From Chersky-840 sp963811775 (lineage in GTDB: Bacteria > Actinomycetota > Acidimicrobiia > Acidimicrobiales > UBA8190): a DNA stretch of 64,000 nucleotides. The position numbers and the translations under genes were made by a program. The DNA lies in NCBI GenBank assembly GCA_963811775.1, contig CAWESO010000007.1:62001-126000 (forward strand), in the 5' to 3' direction. Each line of letters opens with the position of its first letter. The stretch's first letter is position 1. The notes under the pieces were generated by a model that worked only from the letters and a program-made list of their open reading frames with translations, ran no database searches and was not told the DNA's origin. Positions 43,460 through 53,183 of the stretch are shown piece after piece.

Positions 43460-45252
43460 GAACCTGGCTCCAACGTCGAGGTGTCGCCCTCGGCGAGTCC
43501 GAGCTCCCTGGCCTTGAGCAGCCGCCGCAGGATCTTGCCGCTCTGGGTGTGGGGCAGCGACTTGGCGAATTCGATCTCGCGCGGTGCCACCGCAGCGCCG
43601 AGTCGGGCTCGGCAGAATCCGATCAGCTCGCGGCGCAATTCGTCTCCGGCGACTGCATCAGGATTCAACGAGACGAAGGCCTTCACGATCTCTCCAGCCA
43701 CAGGATCAGGCTTGCCGATGACCCCCACCTCGGCCACGGCAGGATGCTCCATGAGGGTGGACTCGACTTCGAAGGGACCGATCAGGTGTCCCGCCGACTT
43801 GATCACGTCGTCACCTCGCCCGACAAACCAGAAGTACCCGTCGGCATCCCGACGGGCGAGGTCCCCGCTGACATACCAGCCACCGACGAAACAGGCCCGG
43901 TATCTCTCGTCGTCGTCGAGATAGCCACGGAACATCGAGGGCCAACCCGGTCGCAAGGCGAGTTCCCCCTCCTGCCCCGGTGGGGCCTCGAGGGCGGTGC
44001 CGTCGTCGGATGTGATTACCTTCCCATGCTCGTCTCGCACGAGGATGGCCGCCTCGATCCCCGGCAGCGGCCGCCCCATCGAGCCGGGGCGGATGTCCGA
44101 GCTGGCGTAGTTGGCGATCATGATCCCCCCGGTCTCGGTCTGCCACCAATTGTCGTGGACGGGAAGCCCCAGGACCTCCTGGCCCCACAGCACCACCTCG
44201 GGATTGAGCGGCTCGCCCACACTGGCGACGAATCGCAGTCGGCTCAGATCATGGTCCTTGGCGACCTCGGGGCCCGCCCGCATGAGCATCCGAAGTGCGG
44301 TGGGCGCCGTGTACCACACGGTGACCGCCTCCGCTTCGAGCATGGCGTACCAGCGTTCCGCGTCGAAGTCGCCCTCGTCGACGATGCTGGTCGTGCCGTG
44401 GACGAGCGGCGACACGATTCCGTACGAGGTGCCCGTCACCCATCCGGGGTCGGCGGTGCACCAGAAGATGTCCTCGGGGTGCAGGTCCAGGGCAATACGC
44501 CCGGTGGCGTGGTGCGATACCACGGCCTCGTGCACGTGCACCGCCCCCTTGGGTGTGCCTGTGGTTCCGCTGGTGAAGTGAAGCAGGGCCATGTCACCGG
44601 GATCGGTCGGTGGGATCTCGTAGACCGGATCGGCCTCCTCGAGCAGGGTGGCCAGGTCGAGGGTGTCCGGTGTCACCGATGCCTGGGGCACCGCATCACG
44701 GCCCGAGGATATGAGCACATGGCGCAGATCCGGCAAGAGGTGTCTGATCTTTGCCACCTTGCGGCGGTACAGCGGTTCTGTGGTGAGCAAGACGCTTCCT
44801 CGGCCGAGCTGGAGCCGCTCCCGAATGGGTTCGGGCCCGAAAGCCGGGAAGAGAGGGCAGAGGACACTCTTGTGCTTCAAGGTTCCTATCACCGCCACAT
44901 AGAGGTCGGGCACGCGCGGCAGCAGCACATACACCCGAGCGCCTGCCGACACGCCCAGCTGGTCCAGAACACCGGCGAAACGGCTCGAGCGGTCGGCCAG
45001 CTCGCCGTAGGTCAAGTCGTACCGACCCCCGGCACGATCCACGCATCGCAAGGCGACATGGTCATGGCGAGCTCCCGATGCGTGGCGGTCCACTGCTTCA
45101 TGGGCGATATTGAGTCCGCGACCGCCCGGAAGCCCATCGAGCGCACGGCGCGCCACATCCCACGAGAATGCGGCACACTCGGCCGCGTAGTCGCCCATGT
45201 TGGGAACGACCAGGCCGGGAGTCGCGCTCTTGCGGATCGTCTCCCAGGACAT
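43456..45252 (-). CDS. Acetyl-CoA synthetase-like acyl-CoA ligase
   Basis: A 598-residue AMP-forming ligase of the Acs family. Motifs are LLHFTSGTTGTPKGAVHVHE (A3/P-loop), WYTAPTALRMLMRAG, NWWQTETGGIMIANY, YVSGDLARRDADGYFWFVGR and the C-terminal LPHTQSGKILRRLLKA, whose Lys is the catalytic and acetylation-controlled residue. It is shorter than classic Acs (about 650) and resembles AcsA of Gram-positives. As first gene of the operon it may turn free acetate into acetyl-CoA, or work with the ACP. A near-perfect DosR-like box lies 77 bases upstream. Confidence 0.92.
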   Translation of the reverse strand: MSWETIRKSATPGLVVPNMGDYAAECAAFSWDVARRALDGLPGGRGLNIAHEAVDRHASGARHDHVALRCVDRAGGRYDLTYGELADRSSRFAGVLDQLGVSAGARVYVLLPRVPDLYVAVIGTLKHKSVLCPLFPAFGPEPIRERLQLGRGSVLLTTEPLYRRKVAKIRHLLPDLRHVLISSGRDAVPQASVTPDTLDLATLLEEADPVYEIPPTDPGDMALLHFTSGTTGTPKGAVHVHEAVVSHHATGRIALDLHPEDIFWCTADPGWVTGTSYGIVSPLVHGTTSIVDEGDFDAERWYAMLEAEAVTVWYTAPTALRMLMRAGPEVAKDHDLSRLRFVASVGEPLNPEVVLWGQEVLGLPVHDNWWQTETGGIMIANYASSDIRPGSMGRPLPGIEAAILVRDEHGKVITSDDGTALEAPPGQEGELALRPGWPSMFRGYLDDDERYRACFVGGWYVSGDLARRDADGYFWFVGRGDDVIKSAGHLIGPFEVESTLMEHPAVAEVGVIGKPDPVAGEIVKAFVSLNPDAVAGDELRRELIGFCRARLGAAVAPREIEFAKSLPHTQSGKILRRLLKARELGLAEGDTSTLEPGS

Positions 45253-45757
45253 GGATCAACCCCTATTCGCCTCGTGCCGACCGCATTACTCGGGCACCAT
45301 CACGTTACGCCGCCCCCTCCCTGGCCTCCCAGGGTCGAAGGTCACTAACGCCCCTCCCGGGGTGCGAGGGACCGGCTCACCGGCTGTCGAAACCCGCAGG
45401 AGCGCGCCCCGGTGAACCCCGCTCGCGGGCCTGAACGGTTGACTGCCCCCATGATGGCCTATGCCGCTCATGGCCAGACCGCAGCGGGCTCTCCGAGAAC
45501 GTCGCGCTCGAGGCTTCTGCCGGGCTCACGTGCCCACGGCAACGACGGTTGCGCTCATTCTGGAGGCTGGAGTGCGCGGCGCGACGGACTGGTCGCCAAG
45601 CTCGAAGAACGCGAGGGCCCGCATCATCAGCGAGACGAGCTATGAGCTGCTCCCAGATGGTGCTCCACGGCGCTGGCGACGCTCCAGCGGCTGACATGTC
45701 CGTCCGTCTGGTCTTGATGTGGCGACAGATCCGGTCGCGGGAGGGCATCTCACCAGG
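45253..45757. other. Promoter region of the acs operon
   Basis: About 500 bases between the end of the ATPase operon and the acs start. It holds the motif at 45329-45345 and nothing else I can support; open frames are compositional. Confidence 0.5.
45329..45345 (-). promoter_or_regulatory. DosR-like box, acs-PDH-ACP operon
   Basis: On the minus strand GTGACCTTCGACCCTGG, the best match to the consensus, 77 bases before the acs ATG. Confidence 0.7.
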
Positions 45758-46411
45758 CTATGACCCAGGCCGGCCGAGCCCCTCTTGCTGGCGACGCTGT
45801 GCCCAACGCGTCACGACCAGCGCCTCGCGTTCGAGCTCGTCGAGGTGCAGCTCGAGTCGTCGCAACCCGTCTTCGAGCGACGGTACTCGTCGCCGTTCGA
45901 TCGCCCGAAGACGTCGTTCGGTGTCCCGCAGCTCCCGGTCGAGAACCTTAAAGGACGTATCCGTCACGGCATAGGCCACCCCCGCTTCGAGCGCCCGCCG
46001 ATACGAAGCAGCAGCAGGAAAGATAGCGGCGTTGGCCGCCGCAGCGTCCGCCGGTGCGATCTCCGGCAATGTGCAGTTCGGGTCGTCAGGGTGGCGAACG
46101 CCCATGGTGTTGCGCCATGTCACATCGACGCGGGCACGACCTTCGACAGCCGCGCTACTCAGTGCCACATCAGCGCTGCCGCCCAAGATCGATGCGCGCA
46201 AGCCCCAGGTCTCTGCCTCAGAACACGAGATCACCCACCGTCGATGGGCCTCCTCGCGCAGCTCGGCCAGGCGATCCCGCTCGCGCCGCAACAGCTGCCG
46301 CTTGCGGTCGAGGAGCTCCATGCTGCGACGTGCCGAAGCCAAACGACCGCGAAGCCACAACCGCCCGGCGCGCCCCGGAGGAATCTGCTCAGGCACGGTT
46401 CTCATTGCCAC
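45758..46411 (-). CDS. atpD: V/A-type ATP synthase subunit D
   Basis: The central rotor stalk subunit, 217 residues. Two long coiled-coil helices (GRLASARRSMELLDRKRQLL near the N-terminus, RELRDTERRLRAIERRRVPS near the C-terminus) flank a globular middle, as in all subunit D proteins. The start is GTG 46411 or ATG 46405, inside the end of subunit B. It is the last gene of the operon. Confidence 0.9.
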   Translation of the reverse strand: MAMRTVPEQIPPGRAGRLWLRGRLASARRSMELLDRKRQLLRRERDRLAELREEAHRRWVISCSEAETWGLRASILGGSADVALSSAAVEGRARVDVTWRNTMGVRHPDDPNCTLPEIAPADAAAANAAIFPAAASYRRALEAGVAYAVTDTSFKVLDRELRDTERRLRAIERRRVPSLEDGLRRLELHLDELEREALVVTRWAQRRQQEGLGRPGS

Positions 46412-47840
46412 CGTCTACCGCAGCCGGATTGCCCTCCGCCTTGGCCCCCTCTCTGTAGTACGCGGCGACATCTGCGGTCGAGACCATGGTCAGCTCGCGG
46501 CGGGGAAGTTCGGATGCCACTCGCCACGCACGATCGAGCGTGTCGTCCAGAGAACGCTTCTCGTCGACACGTTGGTCGACGAGAAGCGAATTGAACGCGT
46601 CGGAAAAGGCCAGATAACTTCGATCCGTCTCGGTCAACGCCCCCGTGCCGATCAGCTCCGCGAGGTCCCGGACCTGGCGGGCACACGCTAGGGCCGCAAC
46701 CAGCTGAGCTGCAATTCCTAGGTGGTCGGCTCTGGTGCGGCCTTGGCCGGTTCCTTTTCTCATGAGGCGCGACAGCGACCCGAGGACGTCCACGGGCGGG
46801 TAGATCCCTTGGCCGTGCACATCGGGAGACAGGACGATCTGGCCTTCTGTGATGTAGCCGGTGAGGTCGGGAACGGGATGTGTGATGTCCCCCGCCGGCA
46901 TGGTGAGCACCGGAACTTGTGTCAAGGAACCTGCGTTGCCACGTATGCGTCCACAGCGCTCGTAGAGCGACGCCAGGTCGCTGTAAAGATAGCCGGGGTA
47001 GGCACGCCTTCCCGGAATCTCCCCGCGTGCGGCCGAGACCTCTCGCACCGCCTCGCAGTAGGCGGTCATGTCGGCAAGCACGACCAGTACGTGCTGTCCC
47101 AAATCGAATGCGAGGTGCTCGGCGACGGTGAGTGCCACGCGTGGGGCCAGGATTCGCTGTACGACAGGGTCGTCGGCGGTGTCCAAGAATAGGGCCAGGT
47201 CGCCGCTGGCGCTTCGGGTCTCGAGGACGTTGCGTATCGCTGCGGCGTCGGCATGAGTGAGCCCCATGGCGACGACGACGACCTTGAAAACCTCTCCGGC
47301 GACATTTGCCTGTGCGGCAAGCTGCGCCGCCAGTTCGAAGTGCGGGAGGCCGGCGGAGGAGAACACCGGGAGCTTCTGGCCGCGTACGAGGGTGGTGAGC
47401 GCGTCTATGACCGAGATCCCGGTCAGGATGGGATCGCGTGGAACATCGCGCATCGTCGGGTTGAGCGGTGAACCGGCCACCACGCGCGTGACGGCTCCGA
47501 GCATGGGTGGGCCTCCGTCGAGCGGCTCTCCCATCCCGTTCCAAACCCGCCCCAGCCACCCCTCTCCCACGGGGACCTCGAGGGGCCGTCCTTCGAATGC
47601 GACCGAGACCGAAGCGGGGTCGATGCCCGAGGTGCCCTGAAGGACCTGCACAACGGCCACGTCGCGGTAGACCTCGAGCACAAGGGCGCGGCGCACTTCG
47701 CCCGAAGCCAGACGCACGCTGGCGAGCTCATCCCAACCGACCCCCTCGACACCGCCCACTACGAGCAGCGGTCCTTCGACCTGGAGCGCCCCCTGGTACT
47801 CAACGGGAATCCGGGGCAGGCTCTTCGCCCGAGTCGTCAT
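46389..47840 (-). CDS. atpB: V/A-type ATP synthase subunit B
   Basis: The non-catalytic nucleotide-binding subunit, 483 residues: VGEGWLGRVWNGMGEPLDGG, PILTGISVIDALTTLVRGQK, VLVVLADMTAYCEAVREVSA and PGYLYSDLASLYERCGRIRG. It lacks the complete P-loop, as B subunits do (SSAGLPHFELAAQ takes its place). ATG at 47840 overlaps subunit A by four bases. Confidence 0.95.
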   Translation of the reverse strand: MTTRAKSLPRIPVEYQGALQVEGPLLVVGGVEGVGWDELASVRLASGEVRRALVLEVYRDVAVVQVLQGTSGIDPASVSVAFEGRPLEVPVGEGWLGRVWNGMGEPLDGGPPMLGAVTRVVAGSPLNPTMRDVPRDPILTGISVIDALTTLVRGQKLPVFSSAGLPHFELAAQLAAQANVAGEVFKVVVVAMGLTHADAAAIRNVLETRSASGDLALFLDTADDPVVQRILAPRVALTVAEHLAFDLGQHVLVVLADMTAYCEAVREVSAARGEIPGRRAYPGYLYSDLASLYERCGRIRGNAGSLTQVPVLTMPAGDITHPVPDLTGYITEGQIVLSPDVHGQGIYPPVDVLGSLSRLMRKGTGQGRTRADHLGIAAQLVAALACARQVRDLAELIGTGALTETDRSYLAFSDAFNSLLVDQRVDEKRSLDDTLDRAWRVASELPRRELTMVSTADVAAYYREGAKAEGNPAAVDGGNENRA

Positions 47841-49609
47841 GACGCTCCCACCAGCGTCTCCAGCGTCGCCAGCACCTCGTCGCGTCGACGCTCAACGCTG
47901 GCGACATCGTCGGGGGCCGCCTCGTCACGAACCCGCGTGACGCCCGACAGGTCGCTTTCCTCGACCACCGAAGGGGCAACACCCTGGTCGATCAAGGACA
48001 GGCAACAGTCGTAGACAGCGAGGACCATCTCGAGAAGCGCTGCCTGCTTCCGAGGGGAGCACGTGGCGTCGTTGGCGCTCAGAGCGCTCTGCTGGAGCAC
48101 CGCCTCGCGAAGAAGCCGCCCTGTGAGCAGGACAATGCGCTCACGCCCCGGCAGTGCGGCCAACCCGACGAGCTCGACCATCGGAGCCAGCCTGTCGGCC
48201 TCTGCCAGGACAGCGATTGCACGAGCACGATCGGCCGCCCAGCCGGGTCGGCCCGCCGAAGCGTGCCACGTACCCACAGCCTCGGCGTCGCGAGAGAACG
48301 AGCGTTGCCACGTGACGGCCGGGTAGTGGCGGGCATAGGCGAGGTCGCGATCCAACGACCAGAGGCAGCGCACGAAGCGTTCCGTGTGGGCGGTGACCGG
48401 CTCTGTCATGTCGCCACCGGGGGGGGACACGGCACCGATGACGGTCACCGAGCCCGCCTTGCCGCCCAGGGTCTCGACCTGGCCGGAGCGCTCGTAGAAC
48501 GCGGCCAGGGCCGAGGCGAGTCCAGCCGGATAACCCTCCTCCGCGGGGAGCGCGCCGCTCCTCGACGAGAACTCGCGAAGCGCCTCCGCCCAGCGTGAGG
48601 TGGAGTCCGCCAGGAGCACGGCATCGTATCCCATGTCGCGATAGAACTCGGCCACGGTCATGCCGGTGTAGATGCTCGCCTCGCGCGCCATCACCGGCAT
48701 GTTGGACGTGTTGGCGATCACGACGGTGCGCTCGAGGAGACTCAAACCGGTCCGCGGGTCCTCCAATTCGGCGAGGTCGGCTAGTGCGTCAGCGAGCTCG
48801 TTACCCCTCTCGCCGCACCCGACGAAAACGATCACGTCCGCCTCGCACCACTTGACTATCTGTTGCAAGAGAACGGTCTTACCGGTGCCGAACCCGCCCG
48901 GAACCGCGGCGGTCGCTCCCTTGGCGATCGGGAACAAAAGGTCGAGCACACGTTGGCCTGTCAACAGAGGGGCAGAGAGCTCGCGTCGCGCCCGCATCGG
49001 ACGCGCCCTGCGGACGGGCCACAGCTCGCTCACCGCCAGCTCCCGACCGCCCACGACTGCGACCGTTTCGATGTCGGTGACTTCGATGTCGTCGGCGATC
49101 CACTCGAGATTCCCCGACACCCCAGGGGGGACGAGAACGCGATGCTCAACGCCCGAAGGTGTCGGGACGGTCCCGAGCACAGTCCCGGGACCCGCGACCA
49201 CGCCAGGCGACGAGCCCGCCCTGAACCCCCAGGTCTTCCTGGTGTCCCCTTCGAGCGAGCCAGGCGTGAGCCATATGGGCCGTCCGGTCAAAGCACGAAG
49301 CAGGCCGTCGAAGACGCCACCGAGCAGGTTTGGACCTAGCCGGGCCGACAGCGGCCGCCCTTGGCTGGCCGCGGGGTCGCCCACGCAAAGCCCCCCCGTG
49401 TACTCGTAGACCTGAGCGGTGACAAGGCCGCGACGCACCGAGACCACCTCGGCGGCCAACCCAGCGTGACCGATCGTCATCACGTCCAGCATGGCCACCT
49501 GCTCGAGACCTTCCACATCGACGAGCGGCCCGTTCACGCGCACCACACGGCCCGAGGAGCCGTCATGGGTCGCACGCAGCACTCCTTCGGTGGGATCGCT
49601 CAAGCCCAC
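47837..49609 (-). CDS. atpA: V/A-type ATP synthase catalytic subunit A
   Basis: The 590-residue catalytic subunit. The P-loop is GGFGTGKTVLLQQ at about residues 238-250. Other signatures are VFVGCGERGNELADALADLA, NTSNMPVMAREASIYTGMTV (catalytic region), DSTSRWAEALREFSSRSGAL and PAEEGYPAGLASALAAFYER. The non-homologous bulge region typical of A subunits (about 110-190) is present. GTG start with ten-base overlap on subunit E. Confidence 0.95.
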   Translation of the reverse strand: MGLSDPTEGVLRATHDGSSGRVVRVNGPLVDVEGLEQVAMLDVMTIGHAGLAAEVVSVRRGLVTAQVYEYTGGLCVGDPAASQGRPLSARLGPNLLGGVFDGLLRALTGRPIWLTPGSLEGDTRKTWGFRAGSSPGVVAGPGTVLGTVPTPSGVEHRVLVPPGVSGNLEWIADDIEVTDIETVAVVGGRELAVSELWPVRRARPMRARRELSAPLLTGQRVLDLLFPIAKGATAAVPGGFGTGKTVLLQQIVKWCEADVIVFVGCGERGNELADALADLAELEDPRTGLSLLERTVVIANTSNMPVMAREASIYTGMTVAEFYRDMGYDAVLLADSTSRWAEALREFSSRSGALPAEEGYPAGLASALAAFYERSGQVETLGGKAGSVTVIGAVSPPGGDMTEPVTAHTERFVRCLWSLDRDLAYARHYPAVTWQRSFSRDAEAVGTWHASAGRPGWAADRARAIAVLAEADRLAPMVELVGLAALPGRERIVLLTGRLLREAVLQQSALSANDATCSPRKQAALLEMVLAVYDCCLSLIDQGVAPSVVEESDLSGVTRVRDEAAPDDVASVERRRDEVLATLETLVGAS

Positions 49610-50184
49610 AGCTCCTCGACCTCCTCGGTCATCGACAGCAGGACGTGATCGATGAGCATTGCCGGCCCGATGGCCGCTCGACGGCTCCCGGACTGCGCCT
49701 CGACCACCAGCACGTCACGCTGGGCCTGATCAATCGATGCGTCGCGTCCGAGCCGTTCCTCAACGAGTGCCGACAACCGGTCGGCAAGCATCCGGCCCTC
49801 TGTCGTCGTAGCACGGAGCGCCAGCGCCCCGATGGCATCCTGTCGGAGAGCCTCGTAGGCACGCCGCCGTGCCCCAAGGACCATCTCGCGTGCATGGCGG
49901 CGCGCTTCGACCAGTTGCAGTGACGCCACCAACTCCGCCGCCGAAGCACCTTGAACCCGCGCTTCCGCCACGAGGCGGTCAGCCTCGGCGCGTGCCCTCG
50001 ATAGCTCGACTCGGACGTCCTCGATCGCGTCCGCACGCTGTTGTTCCGCTCTGAGCCGCGCCGTTGCGACTAGGGCTTCGGACACGGGCTCGAGGGCGGA
50101 GGTCGTGTCGTCTCGCCCAGTGGTCGACGGAGCAGCTCGAGTACGAGACGACCGCTTCTTCGTCGGAATGCTGCTCCCGATCAT
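49600..50184 (-). CDS. atpE: V/A-type ATP synthase subunit E
   Basis: A 194-residue peripheral-stalk subunit: a long N-terminal helix rich in Arg, Ala and Glu (ARLRAEQQRADAIEDVRVEL, ARAEADRLVAEARVQGASAA) and a C-terminal globular domain (IGPAMLIDHVLLSMTEEVEE). The ATG at 50184 overlaps subunit F by four bases. The first 30 residues (Ser/Thr/Lys/Arg-rich) are an added tail. Confidence 0.8.
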   Translation of the reverse strand: MIGSSIPTKKRSSRTRAAPSTTGRDDTTSALEPVSEALVATARLRAEQQRADAIEDVRVELSRARAEADRLVAEARVQGASAAELVASLQLVEARRHAREMVLGARRRAYEALRQDAIGALALRATTTEGRMLADRLSALVEERLGRDASIDQAQRDVLVVEAQSGSRRAAIGPAMLIDHVLLSMTEEVEELWA

Positions 50185-50402
50185 GGCGGCATCACCGCAA
50201 TCAACACGTCCTTGCAGGGTGCCTCCCCATGGGCCAGAGCACTTGCGGCGTTGGCGGTAAGCAGTACGACTTCCACGTCGTCGGACAGCGACTCCCACGT
50301 GCGGCACACGGCATCCGGGACCTCAGCGACGAGCACCGTGGCTCCTGCCAGCGCGAATCCCGCGACCCGCACCGCTTCGCCTAGCGCGACGACTCGGGCC
50401 AT
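50181..50402 (-). CDS. atpF: V/A-type ATP synthase subunit F
   Basis: A short (73-residue) rotor subunit of the F type: MARVVALGEAVRVAGFALAG, AEVPDAVCRTWESLSDDVEV, then VVLLTANAASAL and KDVLIAVMPP. This pattern of alternating strands and helices with a final VMPP fits AtpF/NtpG, though it is shorter than the usual 100 residues. The ATG at 50402 is preferred over a TTG at 50423. Confidence 0.8.
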   Translation of the reverse strand: MARVVALGEAVRVAGFALAGATVLVAEVPDAVCRTWESLSDDVEVVLLTANAASALAHGEAPCKDVLIAVMPP

Positions 50403-50440
50403 CAACCGACCACTGGCGAGCAAGACGAGTTTCGCAACTT

Positions 50441-50860
50441 CTATGCCTTGCCAATCAGCAGGATGGCGATCACGAGGCCGTAGATCGCGATGCCCTCGGC
50501 CAGTCCGACGATGACCATCGCTCGGCCAAACATCTCAGGACGCTCGCTCATCGCGGCCAGGGCGGCCGAGCCGGTGTATGCCACACCGACGCCTGATCCG
50601 ATCGATGCTCCCGCCACCGCGATCCCAGCACCGATGAACGCCTGGCCGGCATAAGACTTGGTGGCCGCGGTGGCGGCGGTTGCCGCCGCACTCGGACTGG
50701 CGGAAGCGGCGAGCGCGACGAGAATGCCGGCGCCGACAAGCAGCAGCAGGTTCAGGACCTTCACCACCATGAGAGTCCGGCGCGGCCGCCGACGCAGCTG
50801 AACGCCGATTCCAGCCGCGAGTGCAACGAGGATCGGAAGGCCAATCAACCAATCGAGCAT
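50441..50860 (-). CDS. atpK: V/A-type ATP synthase membrane rotor subunit K (c-like)
   Basis: A 139-residue proteolipid. The C-terminal hairpin (GQAFIGAGIAVAGASIGSGV; then AMVIVGLAEGIAIYGLVIAI) carries the ion-binding Glu122. Two extra N-terminal hydrophobic stretches (LDWLIGLPILVALAAGIGV and VLNLLLLVGAGILVALAAS) precede it, so it has four predicted helices but only one c-type site. The Gln found in the first hairpin helix of Na+-specific NtpK is absent, which favours protons; this is inference. AAGGAGG precedes the ATG at 50860. Confidence 0.88.
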   Translation of the reverse strand: MLDWLIGLPILVALAAGIGVQLRRRPRRTLMVVKVLNLLLLVGAGILVALAASASPSAAATAATAATKSYAGQAFIGAGIAVAGASIGSGVGVAYTGSAALAAMSERPEMFGRAMVIVGLAEGIAIYGLVIAILLIGKA

Positions 50861-52266
50861 GGTACCTCCTTCGACGAAACCATTGGGACGTGCCAAGGAC
50901 GGAACCGTCTACCCTCAGCGGTGAAGATCCGGCTGAACAACTCGTAGTACTCGAGGCGCATGGCCTGCACCCCGGCCACCAGACCTTCGAGGCCAAACGT
51001 CACGGCATTTCCCACGAGGAACACCACCGCGGCAACAAGCCAGAAGGCGGCACCTCTGTGCCACAGAGCGTTCGTCGCGCTCCACACGATCATGCACAAT
51101 GCGGCATGGGTGAGGCCAAATGCAGCAAGCCGAGCGAAGGACACGGTGTTGGTTGCGATACGCACCACCGCGTCAAAGAGTTCCACGCCGGCTTGAACCA
51201 GACCTTCGGCACGCCCGCCTGCCTCTGAGAAGAGCCCGAGGAAGCCCAGCCCCAGACCGGCCATTGCGAGCACCCCACCGACGACCTCCACGACCAGCGA
51301 GTGCCTATACCATCCGAGGCCCACCACGGCGATGCCCAGATACAGGCCCGCCCCCGCCAGCCCCGAAATGGCGACCAGCGCGTGGGTGACGCCGCCCTCA
51401 CGCCATCTGTTCACGGTCCCGAGCCCGTAGGAGAAGGCGAGGAGACCGGCCCCGGCCGCGATCGCAACGGCGAGCAGCGTGGTGGGATGGTCGAGGGGTC
51501 TGAGCCACAACGTCGGCACGAGCTCGGTTGGACCGAAGGCTTCGCCATACGCGAGGCCAAAGGCGGCGCTCGCCAGCCCAGCACCGATCACGAACGGTGC
51601 CAAGTGGCACAGACGAGCAAGGATCGCCGGCCGCCCTGACCACAACAGCAGGCCACCGGCGACGAGAAGCGCACCATGGCCGACATCACCGAACATCATC
51701 CCGAACATCACGACGTAGGCGAGACCGGCGAGCGCGGAGGGGTTCACGTCACGGTAGTTGAGCGTGGCGTAGGTGTCGACGAGTGGTTGGAACGCTCCCG
51801 TCGCGCCCTTGTCCACAACCAATGTCGGCGGGTCGGCTCCACGCGGAGGCTCCAGGAGCACGACGGATCCACCCAGGGGGGCCAGAACGGTTCTCAGTGC
51901 GTCAACCGCAGTTGTGGGGCTCCATCCCACCAGTGCCGCAACCGACCCGTTGCTCACAGCGCTGGCGCTGATCGCCTCGAGCTCGGCCTCCCCCGCGAGC
52001 ACGTCGCGTGAGCCCTCGCGCTCGAGGGTTGCGAGGTCGGGAGGCTCTCGTTCGAGCATGGGAACGGAGTGTCCATCGTCGACCTGTGCTCGGCGTGCCC
52101 GCTCCCACGCCTCAGAGGCTGGGCCGCGCGCCTGGTCGCCGACCCCCTCGATGTGGACGATGCCGGCGTCGGCGACGGCGACGAGCACACTGCGCAGCCG
52201 GTCGGAGGGTGCGACAATGGCCACGCGCTCCATCCTCGCGGGTTCGAGGACCTCAGACCATCGCAT
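50845..52266 (-). CDS. atpI: V/A-type ATP synthase subunit I (a-like stator)
   Basis: A 473-residue subunit that forms the ion half-channels. The N-terminal 180 residues are the cytoplasmic domain (MERVAIVAPSDRLRSVLVAV, LVGWSPTTAVDALRTVLAPL). About seven membrane helices follow, with MFGMMFGDVGHGALLVAGGL and TNTVSFARLAAFGLTHAALC holding the conserved GD.GHG motif and the essential Arg. I choose ATG 52266 (MRWSEVLEPARMERV); ATG 52233 is possible. It overlaps subunit K by 16 bases. Confidence 0.9.
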   Translation of the reverse strand: MRWSEVLEPARMERVAIVAPSDRLRSVLVAVADAGIVHIEGVGDQARGPASEAWERARRAQVDDGHSVPMLEREPPDLATLEREGSRDVLAGEAELEAISASAVSNGSVAALVGWSPTTAVDALRTVLAPLGGSVVLLEPPRGADPPTLVVDKGATGAFQPLVDTYATLNYRDVNPSALAGLAYVVMFGMMFGDVGHGALLVAGGLLLWSGRPAILARLCHLAPFVIGAGLASAAFGLAYGEAFGPTELVPTLWLRPLDHPTTLLAVAIAAGAGLLAFSYGLGTVNRWREGGVTHALVAISGLAGAGLYLGIAVVGLGWYRHSLVVEVVGGVLAMAGLGLGFLGLFSEAGGRAEGLVQAGVELFDAVVRIATNTVSFARLAAFGLTHAALCMIVWSATNALWHRGAAFWLVAAVVFLVGNAVTFGLEGLVAGVQAMRLEYYELFSRIFTAEGRRFRPWHVPMVSSKEVPCSIG

Positions 52267-53183
52267 CGAACAACTCCACCGCGTCCTCGCCACCTCGCGC
52301 CGCGTACTGAAGCGCAGCGCGTGCGCGCCAGGCGTCAACGGCGAGAAGAGCCACCACCCCAACGCTCGAGGACACGTCCGGGGTCGAGCGCGCCGCCGAG
52401 CGCGGCACCGGAGGCCTCGAGGTTCGACCACCATAGGGTCTCTGCCCGCCACAGATCTTCGGGACCCGAGACGGCCTCGAGAACCTTGGCCCCCGCCCTG
52501 GGGACGTGCCGGGCAAGTTCACCCGGTGATGACGCTTCTTGCCAACCCGAACCCAACAGATGGCGGGCATCGCGGACAGCAGTGGGTCCCAATGCCGAAA
52601 ACGCACCCGCCATGAGCACCCTGCACAGCACAAGGGCCGATCCCGAGATGGCCCAGTCGGCGGCACCAGGGACTCCATCGAGCACTCGGCGCGCCCAGCC
52701 CAACAGGAGCGCCAGGCGGACGGTCCCCAGGTCCTCTCCCCCGGGATCACCCCATGACGATGAAGCGAGCGCCCCACGAACCTCCGCTGGCGTTTGCGCC
52801 GCGGAAATGGCGGGCCAAGCCGTCGCCATGGAGCCCAGTGCATAGGGAGACGCGGCGATCTGCCCCCCTAGGCGCGCCAACCGGCCCGTCACGTTGGCGA
52901 CCTCGAATCCTGTTGCAAGCAGGCGAAGTGGTCCGGAGCCGAGCGGCGGGCCCCAACCGGCCAGGATCCGCATGTGCCACAGCAAGGTGGCGAACACCGC
53001 ATGCTCGGCCGAGGCCAGGTCCATTTCCGTTTTCACATCGCGCCCATAGGGCGTATTCGCCAGAGTGGAAAGCGCCGCAGCAAGGGAGTCGGATGCGGCC
53101 AGGTCGCGCGCTCCGTCGCGCCCCAGCCGTCGGCGCGCCAGGCCCCTTGCCCGGACCCCAGCTGCGACCCAGCCGGCACTCAT
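52253..53183 (-). CDS. atpC: V/A-type ATP synthase subunit C, frame broken
   Basis: The AC39-family stalk-to-rotor connector. The frame starting at 53183 reads MSAGWVAAGVRARGLARRRL through GGALDPGRVLERW, then stops after a spurious tail at 52335. The family C-terminus continues one frame over (VGVVALLAVDAWRARAALQY then AARGGEDAVELFDAMV, stop at 52253). One extra G in the coding-strand G4 run (plus-strand C run 52357-52360) would join them into a protein of about 310 residues. Its end would then overlap the subunit I start by 14 bases, as elsewhere in the operon. Sequencing error is likely; mutation is possible. Confidence 0.82.
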
